From Robertmurraya sp047302285 (GTDB lineage: Bacteria > Bacillota > Bacilli > Bacillales > Cytobacillaceae): a stretch of 64,000 nucleotides of DNA. The stretch spans positions 4,650,001-4,714,000 of the forward strand of contig NZ_CP154845.1 in NCBI RefSeq assembly GCF_047302285.1, in the 5' to 3' direction. The notes under the pieces are model-generated. The model did not search any database. It was not told where the DNA came from and was given only the letters and a program-made list of their open reading frames with translations. Below, one piece after another: positions 1 through 8,859 of this stretch; position 1 is the first letter of the stretch; every line of letters begins with the position of its first letter. Position numbers and translations under genes: made by a program.

Positions 1-165
1 TGCACCAGGGTACACATCCATGACCATTAAATACGGAATGGAGATATCCGGAATCGTCTCCATATTCATCCGTGTCCCAGAATAAATACCAGAAGCAGTT
101 ATAATAATGGTTAGCAACCAAACTGCTAGCTTATTTTTCAATACAAAATTGACTAGATTTTTCAC
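1..165 (-). CDS. swrC: RND multidrug efflux pump, SwrC/AcrB type (N-terminus only)
   Basis: The gene runs off the left edge; 55 codons are visible. It starts at a GTG after an AGGTG ribosome site. The peptide has a short cytoplasmic start, a first membrane helix (LAVWLLTIIITASG) and the ETIPDISIPYLMV stretch typical of the start of RND pumps. It closely resembles B. subtilis SwrC (YerP), a proton-driven exporter linked to surfactin resistance. It is divergent from a TetR gene, as swrC is from yerO in B. subtilis. RND family membership is firm from this segment; the substrate is inferred. Confidence 0.8.
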   Translation of the reverse strand, partial: MKNLVNFVLKNKLAVWLLTIIITASGIYSGTRMNMETIPDISIPYLMVMDVYPGA

Positions 166-212
166 TGTTACACCTGCCCTAAATTGACTTATGAAACTCA
201 ATTACTTATAAT

Positions 213-230
213 AATGACTAACCGGTCATT
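213..230. promoter_or_regulatory. Putative TetR operator between swrC-like and TetR genes
   Basis: AATGAC and GTCATT arms flank TAACCG, giving a near-palindrome (TGACTAACCGGTCA core) like known AcrR/TetR-type operators. It lies in the roughly 100-bp divergent promoter region, where one site could control both genes. Confidence 0.5.
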
Positions 231-263
231 TGTCAACAAATTACCCTAGGAGCGAAACAATAG

Positions 264-1088
264 ATGGCTAAAAAACAATTAATTATGGAAAAAGCACTCG
301 AGCTCTTTGCGAAACAAGGATTCGAAGCTACATCCGTACAGCAGATAACTGAATACTGTGGGATTTCGAAAGGTGCTTTCTACCTTGCATTCAAGTCAAA
401 AGACGAGTTAATACTCGCATTACTGGACCATTTTATGGAACAATACATCTCTGATATTGACTATGCGGTCAAAAACACAGAAAATGAAAGCCTTTTATAT
501 TCCTTTTACCACACGGCATTTCATTCTTTACAGGCGCATTCCAATTTTGCGAAGTTTTTAATCAAAGAACAAGCACAGACATTTAATGGTGAGCTTCTAA
601 TTAAGATGCAATATTACGATCAACTATTGGAAAAGCTCATCATAACATTAATTGAGCGCATTTTTGGAGATGCCGTCACCAAATATGATTTGGTCTATTC
701 TATAAGAGGATTAATGAATGTATATACCGGTTTACTAATATTCCATAACATTCCTTTTGAAATAGATTTACTTGCTCGATCCCTTTCAGAAAAAACAAAG
801 GTACTTGCTGAGCATTCCACCATTCCTTTTGTTACGAAGGAAGTATCGGTATTTATTCATCAACATCCGATTAAAAAGGAAGTCTCAAAAGAAGAAATCC
901 TTGAGATTATTGAGCAGAAAGTCCAAGAGCTAGAAGCATCTATTGAAAAAGATTCACTCCTTTTACTAAAAGAAGAGATTATCAACCCTTCTTATCATGC
1001 TGCAATCGTGGCAGGTTTATTAGAGAACATCCGAAACCAACCCCATTGCAAATGGGTCGCTTACTTATTACGAAGATACTTTGGATAA
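264..1088 (+). CDS. TetR/AcrR-family repressor, YerO-like
   Basis: This 274-residue regulator starts at an ATG behind AGGAG. Residues 1-50 form a canonical TetR helix-turn-helix (ALELFAKQGFEATSVQQI, then GISKGAFYLAFKSKDEL). The remainder is a helical ligand-binding domain with a charged, probably coiled segment around residues 205-240 (EEILEIIEQKVQELEASIEKD). It is divergent from the SwrC-like pump, as yerO is from swrC in B. subtilis, so it probably represses the pump and itself through the dyad at 213-230. The ligand is unknown. Confidence 0.85.
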   Translation: MAKKQLIMEKALELFAKQGFEATSVQQITEYCGISKGAFYLAFKSKDELILALLDHFMEQYISDIDYAVKNTENESLLYSFYHTAFHSLQAHSNFAKFLIKEQAQTFNGELLIKMQYYDQLLEKLIITLIERIFGDAVTKYDLVYSIRGLMNVYTGLLIFHNIPFEIDLLARSLSEKTKVLAEHSTIPFVTKEVSVFIHQHPIKKEVSKEEILEIIEQKVQELEASIEKDSLLLLKEEIINPSYHAAIVAGLLENIRNQPHCKWVAYLLRRYFG

Positions 1089-1112
1089 AGAAATGTTAGG
1101 AAGATGCCTACC

Positions 1113-1160
1113 AAAAAAAACTGATGGCATGCTGAAATCAGCACACCTTCAGTTTTTTTA
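1113..1160. terminator. Bidirectional rho-independent terminator
   Basis: A-tract, an ACTGA...TCAGT stem with an inner TGCTG/CAGCA helix, then a T-run. It separates the convergent TetR gene and the LprI-like lipoprotein gene and overlaps the latter's last codons. Confidence 0.7.
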
Positions 1161-1919
1161 CTCCATAAATCCTTCAACTAATTCATAGCATCTATCTTCC
1201 GTTAAATTCGCCTGAGTACTAAGATATTGTAAGGATTGCATCGAGCCACCTTCATATGGCAACGATTCCTCTTTTGCCGTCTCGTCCCTGTACGCAATCC
1301 ATTTCCGCTGTTCTTCCCTTAAACGACTCATTTCATTTTCAGGCAAGCTTTTCTCAAGCTCACGATAAATTTCATTTAAGGCGTTATCCCAGCTTCTCAA
1401 TATCTCTCCTTGAGCTTCGGTCATATCCACTTGCGTTCCTGTTTCCAGTATTTTTCGTTGTGAAGCTAAGCTAGCTTCTACATCCTGTAGCTTCTGTAAA
1501 TATTCTTCCTTTAGGCTCGAGACATCCGGGGATTTAGTTTCCCCAGAATCTCCTGGGTCTTGTTGTTCCTCTTCTCGCAACCCATTTTCAGCTCTCACTA
1601 TATATTGGTCTAATTGTGTTTTTATTTGATTGTCTAGCCCCACATCTTGTATAAGAATAAGAGCTGTCGATAAAGCAGCTTCCCAACGACGATTATTAAT
1701 CGCTTCTTTCACTTCGTTTAAACCAAGGATCTGTTCATAATAACTTTTAGCTTCAGCATCTTCTGGCTTCTCATCTAACGCTGTTTCAAACGCAGCTAAA
1801 GCAGCTTCCGTATCTCCACTCTCTAAGGCTGTTTTTGCTTGTCCCATTGCTTGGTCGTATTCTCCATTGCCACAGCCAGCTAGAATAACCAGAAAGAAAA
1901 TGGCTATCATTTTTTTCAT
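1158..1919 (-). CDS. Lipoprotein with TPR-like N-terminus and LprI-type C-terminal domain
   Basis: The 253-residue product has a lipoprotein signal (MKKMIAIFFLVILAGC, lipobox LAGC), so it should be anchored outside the membrane. Residues 20-110 are alpha-helical, TPR-like repeats (AKTALESGDTEAALAAFETAL). A Gly/Asp/Ser linker follows. Residues 160-250 match the LprI/DUF1311 pattern (SWDNALNEIYRELEKSL, EEQRKWIAYRDE, RCYELVE). LprI-type proteins have been described as lysozyme inhibitors; that role here is inferred. It is the last gene of a leftward operon, 29 bp after the asparagine synthetase gene. Confidence 0.75.
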   Translation of the reverse strand: MKKMIAIFFLVILAGCGNGEYDQAMGQAKTALESGDTEAALAAFETALDEKPEDAEAKSYYEQILGLNEVKEAINNRRWEAALSTALILIQDVGLDNQIKTQLDQYIVRAENGLREEEQQDPGDSGETKSPDVSSLKEEYLQKLQDVEASLASQRKILETGTQVDMTEAQGEILRSWDNALNEIYRELEKSLPENEMSRLREEQRKWIAYRDETAKEESLPYEGGSMQSLQYLSTQANLTEDRCYELVEGFME

Positions 1920-1948
1920 TGGTATCTCCTACTTTTATCTGTATTTTG

Positions 1949-3835
1949 TCATGTGAATTGTAATAGGTTATTCTTTTTCTCCATGTTCTCAAATTGATGT
2001 ATTCCCTCCACATAAACTTGATGCCAAATCATAAAAACTAACGCTGTCCACAACTTTCTACTATTATCTTTTATTCCCTTTTGGTGTTCAGACAGGAGAA
2101 AAAGAAGGTAATTCTTTTCAAATAAGTAATCTGTCCTACTTTCCATGATTAATTGATAAGCCCAATCAAACATTTCATTTCGCAGCCAATGTCGGATGGG
2201 AACAGGAAAACCAAGCTTTTTTCGATTAAAAACAGATGCAGGGACAATCTCTTCCATTGCTTTTCTTAAAATATATTTGGTTTGATGATTGGTTACTGTA
2301 ACGGAATGGTCAAGCTGAGAAGCTACTTTATATACTTCCTTATCCAAGAATGGTACTCGAAGCTCTAAGGAATGAGCCATTGACACGCGATCTGCCTTTA
2401 CAAGAATGTCTCCAGGAAGCCATGTATGGAGATCGATGAACTGCATCTTTTGCACATCATGCAAATGCGGAATTTGTTGATAGAAATCCTTTGTGACATT
2501 GTGGTAATGCCACTGTGATTGATAGGATTGCAAAAGTTCTTGCTTCTCCTCCTCTTGAAAAATTTTTGCATTCCCAATATAACGCTTCTCTAAGCTTGTC
2601 GTACCCCTTTCGAGAAAGCTTTTTCCTTTTACCCAACTCGGTAATCGTCCTGCAAATGAGTTACATTCCCTCTTTAGCAGTGCCGGCAAATAGCGAAAAT
2701 TCTTTAACGCATGAGGTTCATGATAAATATTGTAACCTCCGAACAGTTCATCTGCTCCCTCTCCCGATAAAACGACCTTCACATGCTTACTTGCCTCTCG
2801 AGCAACAAAATATAATGGAACTAACGCCGGATCTGCAACCGGATCGTCTAAGTGCCAGACAATTCGTGGAAGTTCTCTGATAAATTCATCGACATTCACC
2901 ACATAGCTAATATTTTCAACACCCAATTCATCGGCTGTCTCCTGAGCCAACTCAATTTCACTAAAGCCTCTCCTTTCAAAACCAACCGTAAATGTCTTAA
3001 TATTAGGATGCATCTCCTTGGCTAAAGCAACGATACTGGTAGAGTCAATCCCCCCTGAAAGAAATGCTCCTACAGGAACATCACTTCGCATATGCATAGA
3101 AACGGAATCTCTTAAAGCATGTTGAACTTTATTGACGGCTTGCTGAAATGTAGCCTCCTTTGGACAAAATGTAGGTTTGAAGAAGGACTCTATTTTCATC
3201 GGTTGACCTAGCTTTTTTGTAAAAAACCTTCCTGGTTCTAGCCGTTTAATCTCCTTAGATAAGGTGTGTGGCTCTGGGACGTATTGATAGGTCAGATAAT
3301 AATGTAATGATTGTAAATCTAGCTCGCTATTATCCTGCAATGCTAAAAGAATGCTTTTCTTCTCTGAGGCAAAATAGAAATCATCATCGTCTTCGTAATA
3401 AAAGAACGGCTTAATTCCAAAATGGTCTCTTGCTCCAAATAACTCCTTTTTTTCTTTATCCCAGATCACAAAGCTAAACATGCCACGTAGCTTATGCACG
3501 ACTCTTTCACCAATATGACTGTATAGTGCCACTATTACCTCTGTATCCGAGTCAGTCCGGAAAGTATAACCACTTCTCATTAACTCCTCTCTTAACTCGA
3601 TATAATTGTAAATTTCCCCGTTAAAGGTTATCCAAAAACGCTCCTCATAAGATAGAGGCTGATGGCCACTTTCAATATCGATAATACTTAACCGCCTGAA
3701 CCCTAAATAAATATCATCATCAAAATAATATCCTTCATCATCAGGACCCCGGTGGATGATGACAGACGACATCTCTTTAGTGATTCTATGGATTTCCTGA
3801 CCATTTTCCCCCATATATCCGAAATAACCACACAT
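1949..3835 (-). CDS. asnO: Glutamine-hydrolysing asparagine synthetase, AsnB/AsnO type
   Basis: The 628-residue protein converts aspartate, glutamine and ATP to asparagine. It begins MCGYFGYMG, which exposes the catalytic Cys2 of the class II glutaminase domain (residues 1-200, with HRGPDDEGYY and NGEIYNY). The C-terminal synthetase domain carries the PP-loop SGGIDST and the downstream GEGADELFGGY motif. Length and motifs suit the AsnO/YisO family, implicated in sporulation in B. subtilis, although paralogues of this family also amidate cell-wall precursors. It sits 27 bp behind a histidine kinase in one operon, so an envelope role is plausible. The exact symbol is uncertain. Confidence 0.85.
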   Translation of the reverse strand: MCGYFGYMGENGQEIHRITKEMSSVIIHRGPDDEGYYFDDDIYLGFRRLSIIDIESGHQPLSYEERFWITFNGEIYNYIELREELMRSGYTFRTDSDTEVIVALYSHIGERVVHKLRGMFSFVIWDKEKKELFGARDHFGIKPFFYYEDDDDFYFASEKKSILLALQDNSELDLQSLHYYLTYQYVPEPHTLSKEIKRLEPGRFFTKKLGQPMKIESFFKPTFCPKEATFQQAVNKVQHALRDSVSMHMRSDVPVGAFLSGGIDSTSIVALAKEMHPNIKTFTVGFERRGFSEIELAQETADELGVENISYVVNVDEFIRELPRIVWHLDDPVADPALVPLYFVAREASKHVKVVLSGEGADELFGGYNIYHEPHALKNFRYLPALLKRECNSFAGRLPSWVKGKSFLERGTTSLEKRYIGNAKIFQEEEKQELLQSYQSQWHYHNVTKDFYQQIPHLHDVQKMQFIDLHTWLPGDILVKADRVSMAHSLELRVPFLDKEVYKVASQLDHSVTVTNHQTKYILRKAMEEIVPASVFNRKKLGFPVPIRHWLRNEMFDWAYQLIMESRTDYLFEKNYLLFLLSEHQKGIKDNSRKLWTALVFMIWHQVYVEGIHQFENMEKKNNLLQFT

Positions 3836-3862
3836 GTACTTCCGCTCCCTTCTCCAAGAATC

Positions 3863-5236
3863 TCACAATCTTTCTATAGGCAATGTCACCTCAACTGATG
3901 TTCCTTGCCCATATTCACTTTTAAAGGCCATCGTACCCCCATGCTTTTCAACAATTTTGCGTGAGATGGCTAAACCAAGACCAGCACCAGTTGAATGGCT
4001 ATTAATTTTGTAGAATGATTCTGCAATATAGGGTAAATCCTCCTCCTTTATCCCAATCCCTTGATCAGATATAACGAGGGAAAGAACTTCGTTTTTTACT
4101 TCTTGGGCTACATGAATCTCTGTTCCACTTTTTGAAAACTTAATAGCATTATCAAGAAGATTTAATAGGACTTGTTTCATCCTATTTCGATCCACCAAAA
4201 TAAAAACAGGCTTACAGTCGAGTTTAATCTGCACGTTTTTTTCCTCAGCTTTTTTCGCAAACTGCAATGCAACCTCCTGAACGAGTCTATCAAAAGCGAT
4301 TCGAGTAAGAGTTAGGGGCATTCGATCAGATTCATATCTAGAAAAGTCCAATAAGTCTTCTACTAAATGAATAAGCCGTTCTGATTCACTCTCAATGATG
4401 CTTAACCCAAACTTGGCCTCTTCCTCCGTCAACTCATCCGAAAATTTCATTGTTTCTACCCATCCTTTAATACCCGTTAAAGGCGTCCGAAGTTCGTGAG
4501 AAATGGAAGAAATAAATTCATTTTTTAAGTGGTCCGTTTTGACAATCTCATCAGCCATATAATTTAACGTTCTAGCCATCACTCCTAATTCATGAGGAAA
4601 ATCCTCTACTATTCTTTTCTCAAACTGACCTCTCGACATTTCTTCCGTAAAGTCAATTATTTTATTCACTGGCTTTACGATAGAATCTGCTAGCCTAAGA
4701 CTCACCAGAAACACCATAGCTGCTACGATTACACAAACAAGAAATCCATAGATCAGTAAGCGTTTACTCACTTCATGTACGGTAATTAGTGAGGATACAT
4801 ACCTGAGGACACCGATTGCTTGTCCATCTGCCACGAGTGGAATATAAACAGCTATTAATTCCTCCCCCGACACTTCTATACTTTCTTTTTCATAAACGGT
4901 CGAAATGACGAATATATCAGGATTAAGCTCATAAGAGAGTTCATCAAAAAATCCTGTAGATGATTGTAATACCTCCCCTTCCAAATTCAGTAATTCAAGG
5001 TCTGCTCCTTCATACTGATAATCCTTTATAATTTGGTCACTATAGTCCTGAAGCTCCCCGTAAAGTCTTTCATTCCCCTTTTCCCATAATGGGGTAATGG
5101 CTTCTACGTGATTTTGAAAGGTATTGGCGATTCCATGGTAATAATATTTTGTTAAGGCAAATCCCATAATCCCCATTATTAACCCTAGGGTAAGGGTGAT
5201 AATGATCATGAAATATAAAATAACTTTTCGTTTCAT
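3863..5236 (-). CDS. Membrane sensor histidine kinase (HAMP-HisKA-HATPase)
   Basis: 457 residues. A first membrane helix (residues 7-28) and a second near 158-180 bracket an extracytoplasmic sensor region of about 130 residues. A HAMP linker follows, then HisKA with the phosphoacceptor His in SSISHELRTPLTG, and a HATPase_c domain with N (LLDNAIKFS), G1 (DQGIGI) and G2 (GAGLGLAIS) boxes. It lies 3 bp after the OmpR-type regulator gene and is surely its partner. The lipoprotein encoded first in the operon may act as an accessory sensor; the signal is unknown. Confidence 0.9.
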   Translation of the reverse strand: MKRKVILYFMIIITLTLGLIMGIMGFALTKYYYHGIANTFQNHVEAITPLWEKGNERLYGELQDYSDQIIKDYQYEGADLELLNLEGEVLQSSTGFFDELSYELNPDIFVISTVYEKESIEVSGEELIAVYIPLVADGQAIGVLRYVSSLITVHEVSKRLLIYGFLVCVIVAAMVFLVSLRLADSIVKPVNKIIDFTEEMSRGQFEKRIVEDFPHELGVMARTLNYMADEIVKTDHLKNEFISSISHELRTPLTGIKGWVETMKFSDELTEEEAKFGLSIIESESERLIHLVEDLLDFSRYESDRMPLTLTRIAFDRLVQEVALQFAKKAEEKNVQIKLDCKPVFILVDRNRMKQVLLNLLDNAIKFSKSGTEIHVAQEVKNEVLSLVISDQGIGIKEEDLPYIAESFYKINSHSTGAGLGLAISRKIVEKHGGTMAFKSEYGQGTSVEVTLPIERL

Positions 5237-5239
5237 GCC

Positions 5240-5923
5240 TTATTCCTTCCAACGATATCCATGTCCCCATTCAGTACATAAGTAGACGGGATTGGACGGA
5301 TCTGTTTCGATTTTCTGACGAATACGCCTTATATTCACATCAACAACTTTAATATCTCCCACATAGAATTCTCCCCAAACCTCATCAAGGAGTTCATCTC
5401 TCGAAAAGACACGGTTCGGATGGCTCATGATTAAGTGCAGAATAGTATACTCCGTTGGTGTCAGCTTTATCTCAGAGTCAGCGTTAACGATTTTCTTCAT
5501 TTCTACATCTAATTGAAATGGACCAGAGGCGATTTTTTCATGTTCATTTTTTTCGGATTGTTTGAGCCTTCGTAATAACGAGTAGATTCGCGCTTCTAGC
5601 TCAACGAGACTAAACGGTTTACTCAAATAATCATCCGCCCCGATTATTAGTCCATCGACTCGATCTTTTTCCTGAGTCTTTGCGGTTAACATAATAATAC
5701 CCACTGATTGATTTTCTTTTCGTATTTCCTGACAAACCTCAAATCCATCTATCCCAGGAAGCATTAGATCAAGGAGCACCATATCAAATGGTTCGCTTTT
5801 AAAATAGCTTAAAGCCTCTTCTCCTGTTACTGCCTCTTTGACAATGTATCCTTTGTTTCTAAGATTTAGGCTAAGGAAACTTCTAATTGATAGCTCATCT
5901 TCCACAACAAGAATAGTCGTCAT
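5240..5923 (-). CDS. OmpR/PhoB-family response regulator
   Basis: 227 residues. The receiver domain (1-120) has acidic residues near position 9, the phosphoacceptor Asp in MVLLDLMLPG and the conserved Lys in DDYLSKPF. The C-terminal winged helix (about 130-227) shows LTPTEYTILHLI, RDELLDEVWG and VDVNIRRIRQKIE, ending in GHGYRWK. It is the partner of the kinase 3 bp downstream. Targets are unknown; autoregulation of the operon starting at 7204 is likely. Confidence 0.92.
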   Translation of the reverse strand: MTTILVVEDELSIRSFLSLNLRNKGYIVKEAVTGEEALSYFKSEPFDMVLLDLMLPGIDGFEVCQEIRKENQSVGIIMLTAKTQEKDRVDGLIIGADDYLSKPFSLVELEARIYSLLRRLKQSEKNEHEKIASGPFQLDVEMKKIVNADSEIKLTPTEYTILHLIMSHPNRVFSRDELLDEVWGEFYVGDIKVVDVNIRRIRQKIETDPSNPVYLCTEWGHGYRWKE

Positions 5924-5935
5924 TCTTTTCCCTCC

Positions 5936-7204
5936 TTAAAACTCATCCTTCAATAAGTGAAATTGTTCAAACGGAAATGCTTGGACTTCCTCAATTTCAG
6001 TGTAAAAAACAGTGTCTTTCGTTTCCGCCAGAATTGTGACAGATGACGAATCTACACTCCCCTTTGCCTTCCATTGAATCTCAAATAGCACTTTATGGTT
6101 GTTAATATCTACTAACTGGACACCATCTTCTATTTTATTCACCGTAACTTTTTCAGACCATAACGGAGATATTTCAATATAAAATCTCCTTTGTCTATCT
6201 GTATACCGTTCCATCACTCTTTTTGAATCTCCATTAATAGAATAAGTAGAGTAATATTCAATAAATGGAATATCTGCAAATGAAGTATCCTTCCAGCCTT
6301 CCGGAACATACATCCCCCCTACCTCTATAACACCATCTCTATTAATGTCCCGACTATAAAGTGGATTAGCCTTCATCATATCTTCTTCCAATTTGACAAG
6401 GTTTTCTTCATCGTATACAACCATTTCCGTGGTCATAGAGTGGGCTCCAACAGCACTATCAATAAACAACGCTTGGTGGCCGTCCCTCAATTTTCCACTT
6501 TCTATATTCTCGTGAAAGGCGTAAGGGTTCAAACTAACTGTTGAACGTGATTGTAGCTTTCTTTCTTCATATCGAAATAGTTCAGCTATATAGAATTCTC
6601 TTCTTTTCCCATGCACTAACAGAACATCCTGCCTTCCATCGCCATCATAGTCTGCCACGTCCAATTGCTCATAAGGTTGTTCTAATACATGCTCTAATTC
6701 TCCATTTACCCACTGGTAAATCGATAATTGCTTCTCTGTTTCAAAATCGGAAAAACCTAGCCCGATAACGACTTCTAAGGCACCGTCTTCATCTAAATCA
6801 TATAGGCCAAAGTAATCTGCCAAATAATAACTCGTTTCTATTCTGCTTTCTTCCAACCACTCTCCATCTTTTTCATTAAGCACAAGTAAATGAATATTTC
6901 GATTATTTCCATTGCCCCTATACAATACAAATGCCTTCAAAGCCCCGTCCCCATTTGCATCCTTAATCACAATCGATTCCTTCGTTATACCATGCTTTGC
7001 CGTGATAAATTCTATATTTGAAGGGAGCAATTGATTTAATTTCTCTTTCAGTTTTGTTTTCTGTTCGTCTGCATTTTGGGGTGGTTCGATTAAATCATTA
7101 GGTGCTTTCACCAAAGCACTCGGATTTTCAATGATGTTACAGGCTGATAATAATGTGACAAATAAAATGAACATTAAAAGCTTTGACTTTCCCTGTGTTT
7201 TCAA
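5936..7204 (-). CDS. Lipoprotein with FG-GAP/VCBS-like repeats, first gene of a two-component operon
   Basis: 422 residues, beginning with a lipoprotein signal (lipobox LLSAC at about residue 18-22). Several D-x-D/N-x-D-G loops recur: KDANGDGALKAF, YDLDEDGALEVV, ADYDGDGRQDVLL and RDINRDGVIEV. These are typical of FG-GAP/VCBS beta-propeller blades that bind calcium. The protein should sit on the outer face of the membrane. It is 12 bp ahead of the response regulator gene, so it may modulate the kinase or be its regulatory target. No enzyme motif is visible. Confidence 0.75.
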   Translation of the reverse strand: MKTQGKSKLLMFILFVTLLSACNIIENPSALVKAPNDLIEPPQNADEQKTKLKEKLNQLLPSNIEFITAKHGITKESIVIKDANGDGALKAFVLYRGNGNNRNIHLLVLNEKDGEWLEESRIETSYYLADYFGLYDLDEDGALEVVIGLGFSDFETEKQLSIYQWVNGELEHVLEQPYEQLDVADYDGDGRQDVLLVHGKRREFYIAELFRYEERKLQSRSTVSLNPYAFHENIESGKLRDGHQALFIDSAVGAHSMTTEMVVYDEENLVKLEEDMMKANPLYSRDINRDGVIEVGGMYVPEGWKDTSFADIPFIEYYSTYSINGDSKRVMERYTDRQRRFYIEISPLWSEKVTVNKIEDGVQLVDINNHKVLFEIQWKAKGSVDSSSVTILAETKDTVFYTEIEEVQAFPFEQFHLLKDEF

Positions 7205-7405
7205 ATGTGATGCCTCCCCAATCTTCCTTAAGTAACTTCATTATAAAGTTCTTTTACCCTACATAATTTACAAAGTAGTTACAACTTCTATCCGTTTATT
7301 ATTTCTCTTAGTATTCCCTCTACTTTTCAACTACACCAAATCTTCCTTAATCCCATCCTCCTTATTCGATGCCTAGTTTGGAGGATTTTAAATATATTAC
7401 TTTAC

Positions 7406-7467
7406 CTATCGTAGTAATTATGTTATGGTAAGATTACTACGATAGATGAAGTACGACAGATGAAGTA
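7406..7467. promoter_or_regulatory. Perfect 13-bp inverted repeat plus 14-bp direct repeat upstream of PadR gene
   Basis: CTATCGTAGTAAT (7406-7418) and ATTACTACGATAG (7433-7445) are exact inverted repeats 14 bp apart. From 7438 a 14-bp unit, TACGAYAGATGAAG, occurs twice in tandem. The block lies 38-100 bp before the PadR start in the 300-bp divergent gap after 7204, and is the likely autoregulatory operator. The rest of the gap (7205-7405) shows only AT-rich promoter-like DNA. Confidence 0.6.
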
Positions 7468-7504
7468 ATTTTCATTATAAAAACCGTCAGAAAGGAGACT
7501 CCTT

Positions 7505-7837
7505 TTGATAAGCAGTGATGTTATTCGTGGATATAATGATACGATTATTCTTTATTTACTTTTAGAAAACGAGTCCTATGGCTACGAGATTTCAAAACAA
7601 ATTAAAGAATTATCAAATGAGAAATACACCATTAAAGAAACAACGCTATATTCCGCTTTTAATCGCTTAATGAAAAATGGCTATATCGAATCCTTTTACA
7701 AGGATGAAACGTTTGGGAAAAGACGCACCTATTACAAAATTACCGAAGCTGGAATCAACTACTACAGAGAAAAATGTCAGGAATGGGAATTAACGAAGGA
7801 AGTTATTAATCGATTTATTAGGGAGGATTTCACGTGA
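7505..7837 (+). CDS. PadR-family transcriptional regulator
   Basis: 110 residues with a PadR winged helix: ESYGYEISKQIKEL, then TTLYSAFNRLMKNGYI and the wing RRTYYKITEAG. The start is TTG at 7505, seven bases after AAAGGAG. It overlaps the downstream membrane gene by 4 bp (GTGA), which indicates translational coupling. PadR proteins of this subgroup are usually paired with a HAAS-domain membrane protein, as here. The dyad at 7406-7445 is its likely operator. Confidence 0.9.
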   Translation: MISSDVIRGYNDTIILYLLLENESYGYEISKQIKELSNEKYTIKETTLYSAFNRLMKNGYIESFYKDETFGKRRTYYKITEAGINYYREKCQEWELTKEVINRFIREDFT

Positions 7838-8787
7838 ATACCATTATTGATTATGTAAATAATCTTTTTGCCACATTGCCGAAAACGGCACAATTGGAAA
7901 CCATTAAAGAAGAAATGCTGTCTAATATGGAGGACAAATACAACGAATTAAAACGATCTGGGAAATCAGAAAATGAAGCGATCGGAATCGTGATTTCAGA
8001 ATTCGGGAATATCGATGAGCTTTTAAGTGAACTGGAAATACAGTTTGAAGAGAAAAAAGACAATTTTCCCTTATTGTCTGAGGAAGAAGTAGAAACCTTT
8101 TTAGAGACAAGTAAAAAATCGAATAAATTGATTGGCTTTGGCGTGACTCTCTGTATGCTTGGAGCAGCTTTGCTAATCTTATTCTTACAGCTTCCCAATT
8201 TATCTGAGGTCGCTGCTACATCGATCGGCGTTACCGTATTACTTGTCCTCGTCGCAATCGCCGTTGGTCTTTTCATATACGCTGCGATGATGAAGGAAAA
8301 ATATAAATTCATCGAAGAAAAAGGCGAGTTCTCCCTTTCGTTCAATGCCAGACAAACACTTGAGAACAAATCGAATGCTTTTCAATCAACATTTACGCTA
8401 TCGATCATTTTCGGCGTCATTCTATGTATCCTTTCACCTGTCTCACTTTTTATTACATTGGCGATAAATGAAGATTCGACCTCATACGGTGTTGTTGCCT
8501 TACTTCTTATGGCCGCAATCGCGATCAATATCTTTATCTATTATGGAGGCATTAAAGACAGCTACAATCGGTTATTAAAGCTAGCTGAATACTCCGAACG
8601 TCAAAAAGAGGAAAACAAAGTAGTTGGCGCTGTCGCAGTCATTGTCTGGCCACTTGCTGTATGTATCTTCCTCGTCACAGGCTTAGTATACGAGCAATGG
8701 CATATTAACTGGATAATCTTCCCAATCACAGGAATCCTCTTCGGCATGTTCAGCGGCGCATACAACATCCTAAAAGATAGGAAATAA
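7834..8787 (+). CDS. HAAS-domain integral membrane protein, PadR partner
   Basis: 317 residues. The N-terminal cytoplasmic segment (1-95) has the HAAS pattern (LPKTAQLETIKEEMLSNMED, then GKSENEAIGIVISEFG). Six or so membrane helices follow, near residues 105-125, 128-150, 188-210, 218-240, 265-285 and 290-310. HAAS proteins are commonly encoded with PadR regulators and are thought to relay membrane or envelope signals to them. GTG start overlapping the padR stop. No transport or enzyme motif is visible. Confidence 0.75.
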   Translation: MNTIIDYVNNLFATLPKTAQLETIKEEMLSNMEDKYNELKRSGKSENEAIGIVISEFGNIDELLSELEIQFEEKKDNFPLLSEEEVETFLETSKKSNKLIGFGVTLCMLGAALLILFLQLPNLSEVAATSIGVTVLLVLVAIAVGLFIYAAMMKEKYKFIEEKGEFSLSFNARQTLENKSNAFQSTFTLSIIFGVILCILSPVSLFITLAINEDSTSYGVVALLLMAAIAINIFIYYGGIKDSYNRLLKLAEYSERQKEENKVVGAVAVIVWPLAVCIFLVTGLVYEQWHINWIIFPITGILFGMFSGAYNILKDRK

Positions 8788-8797
8788 AGTGGAACGC

Positions 8798-8827
8798 GGG
8801 GACAGGTTTGTTGTCCCCATTTTTTTG
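8798..8827 (+). terminator. Rho-independent terminator of the PadR-HAAS operon
   Basis: GGGGACA...TGTCCCC stem followed by seven Ts. The sequence, including the preceding GGAAC, is nearly repeated at 28313-28345. Confidence 0.8.
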
Positions 8828-8859
8828 TGATTGTTTTTCTACTCAATAACATCCTAAAA

